Shown here: positions 42,482 to 50,951 of the stretch, piece by piece
Numbering within the stretch: position 1 is the stretch's first letter
Layout: each line of letters begins with the position of its first letter
Source: Chloroflexota bacterium
Lineage (GTDB): Bacteria > Chloroflexota > Anaerolineae > 4572-78 > J111
DNA length: 64,000 nt
Assembly: GCA_016860845.1 (NCBI GenBank)
Contig: BOKF01000025.1
Location: forward strand, 57,393 to 121,392
Reading direction: 5' to 3'
Made by a program: the position numbers and the translations under genes
Notes under the pieces: generated by a model
What the model saw: only the letters and a program-made list of their open reading frames with translations
Database searches by the model: none
Told to the model about the DNA's origin: nothing

Positions 42482-43146
42482 TGGTAGCACTCGTCTCTGA
42501 CGCAACCCATTTTTAACCACTCGTACAACTTTTTAAAAATCTCATCAGAAATGTGATCGGAGCTGTGTTCAGGAATCTTGTCGGCGGTGCGCCGCATCCG
42601 GGCCAACTCCTCCTCCACTGGATCATTAATTCCGGCCAACATGGGTCCATCCGGGCCGCCCTGAGCAAAGACGCCGTGGCAGCTATCGCAGCCGCGGCAG
42701 GTCCAGATGGTCATGCTGCGCATGTCCTCCAACGAGGGTGGTTCGCTGGTGACGGAGCCGACCTCTGGCCCGGCTAACTGGGCCGGGGGAATCTGAGTCC
42801 GCACCCAGGCATAAATATCGTAGACGGCCTCGTCGGAGAGTTGCTCGGGGGGATAGGCCGGTTTGGGCGGAATGGCTGTCCGCACCACGTGCAAGAATTG
42901 GTCATAAGCTAATTTAGTGGAGGCCAGTTGGGGACCAATCCCGCCCAACCCCTGCGGACCGTGACAGGCCGAACACTGGGCTTCACTCCAGGCGGTCTGA
43001 CCCTGTTCCAGGTTGGGAATGTAAACGGCCGACGATGATGCCGGGGTATTGGTTGGCGGCGGTGGAGCTGGAACCGGTGTCTCGGCACAGGCCACGCCTA
43101 TAAGGCTAAAAGTCAACACAACAATGATTTGTTTGAAGAGGTTCAT
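42478..43146 (-). CDS. Dihaem cytochrome c lipoprotein, copy 1
   Basis: 222 residues from the ATG at 43146, which follows AGGAG and gives a clean lipoprotein signal (VVLTFSLIGVACAE); upstream codons are spurious. Haem sites are CSACHGPQGLGGIGPQLAS and CDSCHGVFAQGGPDGPMLAG. Pro-rich spacer after the lipid Cys. It sits directly after the NrfD-like gene and is a tandem relative of the next gene. Confidence 0.9.
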   Translation of the reverse strand: MNLFKQIIVVLTFSLIGVACAETPVPAPPPPTNTPASSSAVYIPNLEQGQTAWSEAQCSACHGPQGLGGIGPQLASTKLAYDQFLHVVRTAIPPKPAYPPEQLSDEAVYDIYAWVRTQIPPAQLAGPEVGSVTSEPPSLEDMRSMTIWTCRGCDSCHGVFAQGGPDGPMLAGINDPVEEELARMRRTADKIPEHSSDHISDEIFKKLYEWLKMGCVRDECYQ

Positions 43147-43193
43147 GAGGTTACTCCTAAACCGGGCCAGAATAATATTGCCCTTCTTCGAGT

Positions 43194-44189
43194 TCAGCGC
43201 ACATACAGCGGTAAAAAGTGGGAGACCTGACCGGCATAGACAAACACATAGCGCAAGACAAAGCCACCGATAAGCACCAGTCCCGCGCTTAACCCCCCCC
43301 ACAGGCGGCTGTATTTGATCGCCTGCTCCTGCCAGACAACTGGGAACAGCTCAAAGCCTTCGATGGCCAGGGGGATGAGCAGCCCCAGCAGCACTACCCC
43401 TACCCAGAAAGCCAGGGTGTAGGGTCCGCCCATAATCAGGTTCAGGCTTTGGGTCGAACTCCAGGTGCTGAGGGACTGGTGCAGGAAAAAGGGAATAACC
43501 ATAAAAATCTCCAGGACAATCAGCATGGCATCGAAGCTGACCAGAAAGTGACGCTCGCTGTGGAGGTGATGGGAGCGCAGCAGCGAAGCGACCAGCAGCA
43601 CTGTGGCCACGCCGCTGCTCATGGCCGACATCAGGAAGAGCTGGGCGATCATGGGCGTGTTCCACATCGGCCGGGCGGGGATGGCTCCTAACAGCACGCC
43701 GGTGTACATGCCCACGCCGATAGCCAGCGGCGCGCCGATCGCGGCCACCACCCGGCGGGACAGGCGGATTTCCTGGCGGTTGAGCGGCCGCCAGGCGCTA
43801 AAGCGGGTCAGGTCGGCCAGGCGATGGGGCAGGCGTAATAAGTCGCGCCAGGGGCGAGGAACCCAGAGAATGAAGTAGACAAATGAAATGATCGAGAAGC
43901 CGGTAAGCAGCCAGCTCCCAATGGACATGGGCGAGGTATACTCGACCGTCAGGAACAGCCACCAGAATTCAAAGGGCTTGGTCAGATCAAAGATGAGCGC
44001 GGCCAAGCCCAGAGTCAGCGGCCAGGGAGCCAGCAAAGCCCCAATCCGGCTGATCCGCTGGTAGCGCGCCCCGCCGAGGTAAGTCGCCAGGCCCGACACA
44101 AAAAAGGCCCCGGCGCTGATCCCGGCGGTGAACAGGTAAAAGGCGATGAGAAAATTCCAGTGGAAGTGGAAGATATTGTGCTCCATCAT
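43194..44189 (-). CDS. NrfD/PsrC-type membrane quinone-interacting subunit
   Basis: 331 residues with eight to nine membrane helices, the expected size for PsrC/NrfD. The family look is in FHWNFLIAFYLFTAGISAGA and PMSIGSWLLTGFSIISFVYF. It anchors the iron-sulfur and molybdenum subunits and exchanges electrons with quinone. Start taken at 44189, 5 nt after AAGGAG; a GTG lies two codons earlier. Order molybdoenzyme, ferredoxin, NrfD is that of PsrABC/PhsABC. Confidence 0.92.
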   Translation of the reverse strand: MMEHNIFHFHWNFLIAFYLFTAGISAGAFFVSGLATYLGGARYQRISRIGALLAPWPLTLGLAALIFDLTKPFEFWWLFLTVEYTSPMSIGSWLLTGFSIISFVYFILWVPRPWRDLLRLPHRLADLTRFSAWRPLNRQEIRLSRRVVAAIGAPLAIGVGMYTGVLLGAIPARPMWNTPMIAQLFLMSAMSSGVATVLLVASLLRSHHLHSERHFLVSFDAMLIVLEIFMVIPFFLHQSLSTWSSTQSLNLIMGGPYTLAFWVGVVLLGLLIPLAIEGFELFPVVWQEQAIKYSRLWGGLSAGLVLIGGFVLRYVFVYAGQVSHFLPLYVR

Positions 44190-44204
44190 TGACACTCCTT
44201 AACC

Positions 44205-44271
44205 AGTAGACAGTAGACGGTAGACAGTAGACAGGGGATTTCCCGTCTACCGTCTGCTGTCTACCGTCTAC
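44205..44271. repeat. Reiterated-word inverted repeat (GTAGACAG / CTGTCTAC)
   Basis: AGTAGACAGTAGACGGTAGA and CAGTAGACAGG are mirrored by CCCGTCTACCGTCTGCTGTC and TACCGTCTAC. The same word recurs at 48349-48397. Confidence 0.7.
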
Positions 44272-44275
44272 CTGC

Positions 44276-44845
44276 TTAACTGCGGATGTAATAAATCGCC
44301 GGTTCCGAACCGGCTTCCTCGTACAGCCGGTAGGTTTCATGGGTGGCCAGCAGTTTGGAGACCTCGCTCTCCGGGTCATTTAAGTCGCCGAAGTGGCGGG
44401 CCTGGCCGATGCACGTCTCGACACAGGCGGGCGGCAGGCCCTGGTCCAGCCGGTGGACACAGAACGTACATTTGTCTACGGCGGCTTTTTCTTCGTTGAC
44501 GTAGCGGGCATCGTAAGGGCAGGCCATCATGCAGTACTTGCAGCCGATACAGATATCGTAATCAATCAGCACCAGCCCGTCCTCCCGGCGATAGGTCGCC
44601 CCGGTGGGACAGACCCGCTCGCAGGGCGGATTGGCGCAGTGGTGGCAGTTTTCCGGCAGAAAGGCGCTGCTGAGATCAGGGAAGACGCCCCGGTCTACTT
44701 TGTTGATCCAATTGCGGTGCATACCCAGGGGTACTTCGTTCTCGACCGAGCAGGAGATCATGCAGGCTTCGCAGTTGATGCAGCGGTCCGGTTCCATCAC
44801 AAAAACCCAGCGGCGCTGGCGAGGGGTAGAATTGTTATCACTCAT
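44276..44845 (-). CDS. 4Fe-4S ferredoxin-type electron transfer subunit (PsrB/PhsB-like)
   Basis: 189 residues from the ATG at 44845. Four Cys groups are present: CINCEACMISC, CHHCANPPCERVCPTG, CIGCKYCMMACPYD and CTFCVHRLDQG with CVETC, enough for four [4Fe-4S] clusters as in PsrB. It carries electrons between the molybdenum subunit and NrfD. No signal peptide, consistent with export by Tat as a complex with the catalytic subunit. Confidence 0.94.
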   Translation of the reverse strand: MSDNNSTPRQRRWVFVMEPDRCINCEACMISCSVENEVPLGMHRNWINKVDRGVFPDLSSAFLPENCHHCANPPCERVCPTGATYRREDGLVLIDYDICIGCKYCMMACPYDARYVNEEKAAVDKCTFCVHRLDQGLPPACVETCIGQARHFGDLNDPESEVSKLLATHETYRLYEEAGSEPAIYYIRS

Positions 44846-44860
44846 AAGTCGTCTCCATTT

Positions 44861-44916
44861 GAATAAGCGAATGGCGAATGAGCGAATCAAAGCTGGTCAT
44901 TCGCCATTCGCCATTC
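44861..44916. repeat. Reiterated-word inverted repeat (GAATGGC / GCCATTC)
   Basis: GAATAAGCGAATGGCGAATG with AGCGAATC is mirrored by CATTCGCCATTCGCCATTC. It runs into the stop codon of the molybdoenzyme gene and uses the same words as the gyrA leader element. Confidence 0.65.
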
Positions 44917-47143
44917 ATGCCTTTCCTACCTTGACCGTCGTCTGCGACAGGGCTTGCGAACCGCTGACCGGGTCGGTGAAGGTCAGGTGCAGATCGCTGT
45001 CGCTGGTTCCCTGGCCGTAGGCAGTGGTCAAACCCTTGCTGACATGGCCAAAGCCAGGGATCATGTAAACGCAGTCGGGCCGGATTTTCTCGGTGACATG
45101 GGCAACTGTTTTGACTTTACCCCCGGCGCTCTCAACCCAGATTTCATCGCCATCGGCGATGCCCAGTTTTGCTGCCGGTTCGGGGTTAAGCCAAAGCGGG
45201 TTTGTGGGAACGCGCTCGTGCAGCAGCTTGTTATTGTGGGTGGCAAACTGGGTGTGCTGGGCCACCTTGCCGCTCAACAGGTAATAGCTGTCCGGCTCGT
45301 TAGCGGCCGGCTCTTCCCAGACCGGCACGGGCGAGAAACCGCTTTTGGCCAGGGTTTCGGAAGCCAGCTCGATTTTGCCGCTGGCAGTGTTGAAGGTGGG
45401 TTCTTTTTTCTCAGCGCTTTCCTCAACCGGCGGGCGGTAATAGCCCTTTTCCTTCAATTCTTCCAGCGTGATACCTAGCGGGACAAGCTGCTGGCGCAGG
45501 TAATCTTCCTCGTCGGCGTATTGGAAATAATCGCCCAGGCCCAGCCGGGTCCCCAATTCTTTGTAAATCCACAAAGCCGATTTGCTCTCACCCACCGGTT
45601 CGACCACCGGCTGGCGCAGGAAGACCGTGCCGTCCACCACCGCCAGCGGGTCGTACCGTTCCAAGTAGCTGGCTTCAGGTAAGACCACGTCGCTGAACCA
45701 GGCTGTGTCGTTCAGGCTGATATCAATCGTGACAATAAAGTCCAGCTTGCCGAAGGCTTCAATCGTTTTATGGCGTTCCGGCAGAGAGTTGACCGGGTTC
45801 TGGCGGGCGATGAACCAGCCGTGGGCCTGGTAGGGCTGGCCGGTCAGGATGTTATCGCGGATCTCCTGGAAGACGCCCAGCTTCAGCGGCACCAGCGGGT
45901 ACTTCCAGGGCACGCCATCCAGCCGCAGGGCGCTGACGCGGGGATAAGGCGGCTGCGGAATCGAGCCAAGCTCCACCCCGCCTTCCTCACCCGCCGCCGG
46001 TTGCAGGCTGCCCGGCCTGGCCCAACTGCCGACCAGGCCGTTAAGCACGGCGATGGCGCGCTCCGTCTGGAAGGAGTTGATAAAGTTGCTGGTGCGCCAG
46101 TTGGGATGGGCAAAGGCGTGGGGCGCGGCCATCGCAAATTCGCGGGCAATGCGGCGGATAGTTTCGGCGGGAATTTCGCACTTGCTGGCGGCCCATTCCG
46201 GGGTGTAGCCCTGGGTTGCTTCCTTAACCTGGTCAAAGCCGACGGTGTATTTGTCCACAAATTCCTTATCGTATAACTCCTCGGCGATGATGACCTGAAT
46301 TAGGGCCAGGTGAAAAGCGAGGTCGGTGCCGGGTTTGACCGGCAGCCACTCGGTGGCTTTGGCCGCGGTTTTGGTAAAGCGCGGGTCAAGCACGACCACT
46401 TTAGCGCCGCGAGCCAGAGCAGCCACCAAATCCTGGGCCTCGGAGTTGGAGATAGCGTCGAGCAGGTTGCGGCCGGTGTAGATAATGTATTGGGTCTGAC
46501 TGTAATCGCGGCCCGGCTCTTCCAGGCCGAAGGTCAGCAGGTTGGCCGTGATCATGGCGTTGAAGCAGAGCGAGCGCTGAGTGCCGTAGTTGGGCGAGCC
46601 AAACGCCTTGAGCAGGTTCTCAAACTGCACCTGCACCAGGTTGTGGGTCGAGCTGAAGATCATCGCCTCCGGGCCATAGCGCTCCTTGATTTCGAGCATA
46701 CGGGCGGCGACGTAATCGAGCGCCTCCTCCCAACTGGCCCTGGCCCACTTGCCTTCGCCCCGCCCGCCTTTACGGATGAGCGGGTACTGCAAGCGGTCGG
46801 GATCGTACAGGGTCGCTATCCCGGCCTGGCCGCGCGGGCAGAGCATGCCCCGCGAGTGGGGATGAAATCCATTGCCCTCCAGCTTGTAGACCCGGCCGTC
46901 CTTCACTTTAGCCCGCACCCCGCAGCGCCAGACACACTGCTCGCACAAAGTGAAAACTTCGCGGTCGAACTGGGTGGGCGGGTAATAGTCTGTCCGGGGG
47001 ACCGCTGGGGTGTCATTGTCCGCGGGTAATAAATTGATGACGTCCAGTCCGCTCAACGCTGCTGTCCCGGCCATCACTCCCGCACCCAGGCCGAGGAATT
47101 GGCGACGCGAAAGGGACTGGTGAGGTTTGCGCTTTTTTGTCAT
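44915..47143 (-). CDS. Molybdopterin oxidoreductase catalytic subunit (PsrA/PhsA-like), Tat-exported
   Basis: 742 residues. Tat signal SLSRRQFLGLGAGV at the N-terminus; then a [4Fe-4S] motif (CEQCVWRCGVRAKV with MLCPRGQAG); a probable Mo-ligand Cys in GTQRSLCFNAMITANLL; and the C-terminal molybdopterin dinucleotide-binding domain (NPLWLNPEPAAKLGIADGDE). Length and neighbours fit polysulfide/thiosulfate reductases, but selenate reductase SrdA and related arsenic or tetrathionate enzymes share this plan, so the substrate is open. It needs the MoeA product. It stops with UGA, showing UGA is an ordinary stop here. Confidence 0.92.
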   Translation of the reverse strand: MTKKRKPHQSLSRRQFLGLGAGVMAGTAALSGLDVINLLPADNDTPAVPRTDYYPPTQFDREVFTLCEQCVWRCGVRAKVKDGRVYKLEGNGFHPHSRGMLCPRGQAGIATLYDPDRLQYPLIRKGGRGEGKWARASWEEALDYVAARMLEIKERYGPEAMIFSSTHNLVQVQFENLLKAFGSPNYGTQRSLCFNAMITANLLTFGLEEPGRDYSQTQYIIYTGRNLLDAISNSEAQDLVAALARGAKVVVLDPRFTKTAAKATEWLPVKPGTDLAFHLALIQVIIAEELYDKEFVDKYTVGFDQVKEATQGYTPEWAASKCEIPAETIRRIAREFAMAAPHAFAHPNWRTSNFINSFQTERAIAVLNGLVGSWARPGSLQPAAGEEGGVELGSIPQPPYPRVSALRLDGVPWKYPLVPLKLGVFQEIRDNILTGQPYQAHGWFIARQNPVNSLPERHKTIEAFGKLDFIVTIDISLNDTAWFSDVVLPEASYLERYDPLAVVDGTVFLRQPVVEPVGESKSALWIYKELGTRLGLGDYFQYADEEDYLRQQLVPLGITLEELKEKGYYRPPVEESAEKKEPTFNTASGKIELASETLAKSGFSPVPVWEEPAANEPDSYYLLSGKVAQHTQFATHNNKLLHERVPTNPLWLNPEPAAKLGIADGDEIWVESAGGKVKTVAHVTEKIRPDCVYMIPGFGHVSKGLTTAYGQGTSDSDLHLTFTDPVSGSQALSQTTVKVGKA

Positions 47144-47157
47144 AGAGTTGACTCCGG

Positions 47158-47214
47158 GTGATACGTGATGCGTGATACGTGATACGTAAAGATATCACGC
47201 ATCACGCATCACGT
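47158..47214. repeat. Reiterated-word inverted repeat (CGTGATA / TATCACG)
   Basis: GTGATACGTGATGCGTGATA and CGTGATACG are mirrored by TATCACGCATCACGCATCAC. Located between the YeeE selenoprotein and molybdoenzyme genes. Confidence 0.7.
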
Positions 47215-47215
47215 T

Positions 47216-47773
47216 TTAATTACTACTCACTTGATCGGGCCGTGGATCGCCCTTTTTGGTTAAAATATAGAACAAATAGCCCGAGAACAAGGCCAGGAAG
47301 GCAATCAGCAGCCAGTGGTTGACATTAAACAGGTCGGGCATGTAGGTTGCCCCATAGTTAGCAATGCCAGAAATGATCGGAAAAACATCGGCATAGGTCA
47401 TCCCGAAAAGGATGGCGCCGACCAGGAAGCCCAGTATTCCTGGGACCAGATAGTCAAGATTACCCCGGCCAAGACCGGCCAGGCAGGTGCCCGGTCAGAA
47501 ACCGGCCAGGGCCATACCCGTTCCAAATATCAACGCGCCGACAAAATTGCCGACCAGATAGGTCGGGGTGCTGCCGGTCAGGTTGGCCAGCCCCAGGTCG
47601 TACAGGAGGTAGATACCCACTGAGCCAACCACGATGGCGGTGAGCATAAACTTCAGCACGCTCAGGTCGGTAAAGCGGTAAACATTGACAATTTTACTGT
47701 AGCGGGTAAAGCCGACCTTTTGCAGAATGAAGCCAAAAAAGATGCCAACAATCAAAGCTGCCGTGAAACTCAT
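47216..47773 (-). CDS. YeeE/YedE family transporter, probable selenoprotein (in-frame UGA at 47495-47497)
   Basis: 185 residues if codon 93, UGA, is selenocysteine. About five membrane helices. The stretch GTGMALAGF-U-PGTCLAGLGRG matches the conserved YeeE/YedE motif GxGMALAGxCPGT, so UGA replaces a conserved Cys thought to relay thiosulfate or other sulfur/selenium species through the membrane. The frame continues for 92 more residues (FGMTYADVFPIISGIANYG, then a last helix). A textbook SECIS-like hairpin starts 11 nt after the UGA. The partner half-transporter lies 3 bp upstream. An artefactual stop is the alternative but fits poorly. Confidence 0.88.
47464..47483 (-). promoter_or_regulatory. 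Candidate bacterial SECIS hairpin of the YeeE/YedE gene
   Basis: On the minus strand, 11 nt after the UGA, CCUGGCC pairs with GGCCGGG (seven pairs, one G-U) around the loop GGUCUU. The E. coli fdhF SECIS also begins 11 nt after UGA and presents GGUCU in its loop, the SelB contact. Confidence 0.85.
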
Positions 47774-47776
47774 CGT

Positions 47777-48316
47777 TTAATACCTCTTTCCGTATAGAAT
47801 TTTGGCGGTAATGATGCCGGAGATAAACATCCCGGCCATAAAGATGAAAGCGGCCGGGGCTAACTGGACGCCGCCGGAGATGGCCAGACCGCTGGTGCAG
47901 CCTCCGGCCACACCGGCCCCGTATTCCAGCAGGATGGCCCCGAAAAAGAGCGCCAGCCAGCGCTTCCAGTGAGCCGAGCCAAAAACCTGCACCCACTGCT
48001 CGTCAGAAATCCAGCGCAGTTTGAAATCACCGGAGGTGATGGCGGCGATAAACGCGCCGATGATGATTCCACCCCCCATGACCACGCCCCAGGTCAGGCC
48101 AGGGGTCATCACGAAGCGCCAGTAGGTGTTTTCGGCGACACTGGGCGCGACGACCTGCATGATGGAACCGGCCAGATTTTCAAATGCGCCCGATGCGCCA
48201 AAGAGCAGGCCAGTGAAGAGCAGGGTAAAAATAGCCAGCAGTCCTAGCATCGCCCCGGTCAGATAAGGCGACCACTCCACTTGACGAAACCAACCGACAA
48301 AACTTTTTGTGTCCAT
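47777..48316 (-). CDS. YeeE/YedE family transporter half
   Basis: 179 residues, GAGGAGC before the ATG. About four membrane helices. The signature GVAGGCTSGLAISGGVQLAP holds the conserved cysteine of the family, followed by FIFMAGMFISGIITAKIL. Full-length YeeE/TsuA proteins combine both halves in one chain; here they are split between this gene and the UGA-containing gene 3 bp downstream. Expected role: uptake of thiosulfate or a related sulfur or selenium species. Confidence 0.9.
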   Translation of the reverse strand: MDTKSFVGWFRQVEWSPYLTGAMLGLLAIFTLLFTGLLFGASGAFENLAGSIMQVVAPSVAENTYWRFVMTPGLTWGVVMGGGIIIGAFIAAITSGDFKLRWISDEQWVQVFGSAHWKRWLALFFGAILLEYGAGVAGGCTSGLAISGGVQLAPAAFIFMAGMFISGIITAKILYGKRY

Positions 48317-48348
48317 TAAGTTGCTCCTCGATCATTACATTGTGAAGA

Positions 48349-48397
48349 GTAGACGGTAGCCGGTAGACAGTAGACAGGGAAAATATGTCCCGTCTAC
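48349..48397. repeat. Reiterated-word inverted repeat (GTAGACGG / CCGTCTAC)
   Basis: GTAGACGGTAGCCGGTAGAC and AGTAGACAGGGA are answered by TCCCGTCTAC. It overlaps the last codons of the trihaem cytochrome gene. Confidence 0.6.
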
Positions 48398-49350
48398 TCC
48401 TTGAACAAGCTTCTCACCAACCCCCATTCCTTGACTCCAAGCTGGCGCAGGCTGGTAATGACTTCGGCGTCAACTTTGCCGAGAGCCTGCAAGAGATCAC
48501 TACCCCGTTCCGGGTTAGCCAGAAGGGCATCCAGAGCGGTCAGGGTTTCGGATGGCAGGTTCATCAGCTTGGGTAGCAACCCTCGCAGTTCCGGTTTTTG
48601 AGCCAGGAGCGCCTGCATCTGGGCAGCGCTGTCCCCTTCCAAAGCCATTCCGCTGTTACTGCGGGTGGATGCGGCTGCGACCGCCTGGGGAATAGGGGCG
48701 ACATTGTGGTTGATCCAGCCGGCTATCTTTTGGCCCCAGTTTTCCCAACTCCAGGCTGTGACGAAAAAGGCTAATGCGGTTCCCAGGATGAGCATAACCA
48801 AAATAACGTTCCCCCAACTTGATACCAACGGCGGTGCGGCGGTTGACTCAGTGTAGAGCAGGTTGTAGTCAATCTCTTCGCCACCCAACGGTGCGCTGAC
48901 CGCAGAGGCGCAGCCACTGCTATCGCTGCTGGCCGGAGGGTTGGCGCTGCTGTCGCCGCCTGTCCCACCACTGGCAGCGGTTAGATCAACGCCGAGCGTT
49001 GAGGCATAGGTCTGGGCTAATTTATCATAATCGTTGGGGTGACAGCCCTGGCAACTGGTCTTGACATCCCCTAGAGGGGCGGCCATCCCGGTATGGGCTT
49101 CCTCTTGGCCTGTCGCCTGAACATTGCCGGCGTGGCAAAACTCACAAAAATCGCCGAAGGCGTGGGCTTTGTGCCAGTCGCCGTTGTTAGCCACCGGCAG
49201 CTTTCCCTGCGTTTCGTGGCAGTTTTTGCAGGATGAGGCCGATGTGCCACACTGCGCCGAAGCTGGCTGGGGTGAGACGATCATCACAGTCCCGATCAAA
49301 ATAGTGCCGCCAATCAAGATATAAAGAAACCACTTATCAGCGTGCTTCAT
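48394..49350 (-). CDS. Trihaem cytochrome c with membrane helix and C-terminal helical domain
   Basis: 318 residues, strong TAGGAGGAAA site. A signal segment is followed by three haem sites (CKNCHETQ, CEFCHAGN, CQGCHPND), a Gly/Ser linker, one membrane helix (ILVMLILGTALAFFVTAWSW) and a cytoplasmic helical tail (LLPKLMNLPSETLTALDALL and beyond). It is the first structural gene after the regulator and may connect periplasmic electrons to the YeeE/molybdoenzyme module. The cytoplasmic tail resembles no domain I can name. Confidence 0.85.
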   Translation of the reverse strand: MKHADKWFLYILIGGTILIGTVMIVSPQPASAQCGTSASSCKNCHETQGKLPVANNGDWHKAHAFGDFCEFCHAGNVQATGQEEAHTGMAAPLGDVKTSCQGCHPNDYDKLAQTYASTLGVDLTAASGGTGGDSSANPPASSDSSGCASAVSAPLGGEEIDYNLLYTESTAAPPLVSSWGNVILVMLILGTALAFFVTAWSWENWGQKIAGWINHNVAPIPQAVAAASTRSNSGMALEGDSAAQMQALLAQKPELRGLLPKLMNLPSETLTALDALLANPERGSDLLQALGKVDAEVITSLRQLGVKEWGLVRSLFKE

Positions 49351-49431
49351 GAAAGTTTTCCTCCTAAGGTAAAACCCAACCAGGGATGGGGGTAAACCGG
49401 TTAAATCTTTGCCAGCTTTTCGCCCGGATTT

Positions 49432-50193
49432 TTAGGCGGGCTGGAAGGTACTCATCTCCGCAATGCGTTGGAGCCGGCCCATCAATTCGGCCCGCTCGTA
49501 GCCAATTTCCTCAAAGGTATGAGCGACGCTTTGCAGCCACGCGCCAATCCGGGCTTGTTTGTGCTCGTCCAGAACCGGAATTTCTGGCGCAGCTTCGGCC
49601 AGGGTTTCAGGATCAAGCCCATATTGTTCGGCCAGGTGTTGAATGCGCGCTGCTTCTTCAGCAGGAGTGGGGGCTTCGGCGTAAAACTGGCCGGAAATCA
49701 ACATCGCTTCGAGCTTGCCATTGAGTTCAATCCGGGCGCGGGCATACTGCAAGCCGGCGTGGCAGGTGGCAAATCGAGGCGCATGGCCGGTTTGTTGAGC
49801 CAGTTTGGCCCATGAGGCAGTACAGGCCCGCCGGCCTGCCTCGCTGGAGAGGATCAGATTGCAAAAACGGCATGAGTTGCTCATGTCCGTTAGAGGCTCG
49901 CCGGCCGCAGTGGTTGTCACTGCGCCCGTACCGGCCACTTCAGCAAAGACGTTCTGCAGGCGCTGGACACAGTGGAGAGGTAGGACCTGGCCGGGCCGAG
50001 GTCCGGGGGAAACCGGTGCAGGCTCGACCGGCGGCGAGCCAGACAGCAGATGGTTGACCCCTTCGCGCGAAAAGCGCCACTGCTCACCAACTTTGATGCC
50101 GGTCAAGCGCCCATCTTTAAGCATGCGGTAGACTGTTGTCCGGTCTACCTTGAGCAACTCCTGCAGTTCCTTGGTGGTCAACAAATCGTCCAT
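49432..50193 (-). CDS. PocR-domain regulator with MerR/excisionase-type HTH
   Basis: 253 residues from the ATG at 50193. An N-terminal helix-turn-helix (LLTTKELQELLKVDRTTVYR, then GIKVGEQWRFSREGVNHLL) of the excisionase/BldC type is followed by a PocR sensory domain (CRFCNLILSSEAGRRACTAS, FATCHAGLQYARARIELNG), rich in Cys and typical of small-molecule sensing. It is divergent from OsmC and heads the respiratory operon, so it is the likely controller of both. Three phased repeats lie just upstream. Confidence 0.86.
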   Translation of the reverse strand: MDDLLTTKELQELLKVDRTTVYRMLKDGRLTGIKVGEQWRFSREGVNHLLSGSPPVEPAPVSPGPRPGQVLPLHCVQRLQNVFAEVAGTGAVTTTAAGEPLTDMSNSCRFCNLILSSEAGRRACTASWAKLAQQTGHAPRFATCHAGLQYARARIELNGKLEAMLISGQFYAEAPTPAEEAARIQHLAEQYGLDPETLAEAAPEIPVLDEHKQARIGAWLQSVAHTFEEIGYERAELMGRLQRIAEMSTFQPA

Positions 50194-50216
50194 ATCTTCT
50201 ACTTTCTGCAATAGCT

Positions 50217-50243
50217 TGCTATATAATGCTATATTATGCTATA
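50217..50243. promoter_or_regulatory. Three TGCTATA direct repeats at exact 10-bp period
   Basis: TGCTATA at 50217-50223, 50227-50233 and 50237-50243, bracketed by TTGCTATA and TATAGCAA as an inverted repeat (50216-50247). The array lies 24 bp upstream of the PocR gene and 120 bp before the divergent OsmC gene, a fitting place for an autoregulatory operator. Confidence 0.65.
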
Positions 50244-50362
50244 GCAAACTATAATGATAGTGATATTTGTCACAAAAAGGAGTGACACTTGACACTATCA
50301 ATCTGGCATCCCGTCACCCATAATATTCTTGAACATCATTTTCGCCGAAAAGGAAACTCTTT

Positions 50363-50776
50363 ATGGGCACTGTCACTATTAAATGGATCGAATCAACCTT
50401 CATGACCGGGACCGACTCCAACGGTCGCCCGCTGGCCATTGGCTGGTCGCGCCAGCGCCAACCCGAGTGGACCGGCCTGAAACCGTCTGACCTGCTGCTC
50501 CTCGCCGCCGCTTCGTGTTCCACCTACGATGTGGTTGACATTCTGACTAAACAACGCGAGCCGTTGGAAGACCTGGAAGTCATTTGCAGCGGTGAACAAC
50601 TACCGGAGCCACCTTACAATTTCACCTGTATTCATCTTCACTACAAAGCCAAAGGGGCCGTCAACTCGAACAAGTTGGCCCGCGCGATTCAACTCTCCGA
50701 AGAGAAGTACTGCTCGGTGATCAACACCCTCAAGCCGACGGTGAGAATCAGCAGCAGTTGTGAAATTATCGAGTGA
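50363..50776 (+). CDS. OsmC/Ohr family protein
   Basis: 137 residues, AAAAGGAAA upstream. Two family cysteines are present: LLAAASCSTYDVVDILTKQR and LEDLEVICSGEQLP. OsmC-type proteins reduce organic peroxides; several relatives in sulfur metabolism act on persulfides or carry sulfur. Its divergent arrangement with the PocR regulator suggests co-control with the respiratory operon. Length is normal. Confidence 0.9.
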   Translation: MGTVTIKWIESTFMTGTDSNGRPLAIGWSRQRQPEWTGLKPSDLLLLAAASCSTYDVVDILTKQREPLEDLEVICSGEQLPEPPYNFTCIHLHYKAKGAVNSNKLARAIQLSEEKYCSVINTLKPTVRISSSCEIIE

Positions 50777-50951
50777 CGGCGGCGTGTATACTCGGGTCAG
50801 CACTATCCAGATCAAAACTCAAATTGCTGGGGCAACGGTTGGTGCAGGATGGGGTTTAAGCCGGTCGAAATGCCGGATTGTAGATTACAAAGCCGGGGCT
50901 TGTTGGGGATGTGGGAAGGTCCTGGTTTGACTAGCAGGTCATTGATTATCA

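Noticed and set aside
44205..44271. Reiterated GTAGAC repeats considered as a CRISPR array
   Set aside because: Repeats are contiguous short words without unique spacers, and the second half is their complement; no cas gene is present.
47216..47773. YeeE/YedE gene as an ordinary pseudogene with a nonsense mutation
   Set aside because: The stop falls on a conserved Cys position, both sides keep family sequence without decay, and an fdhF-like hairpin lies at the expected distance.
50777..50951. Gap after osmC examined for a tRNA, including tRNA-Sec
   Set aside because: No cloverleaf-like arms or T-loop sequence could be found by eye.
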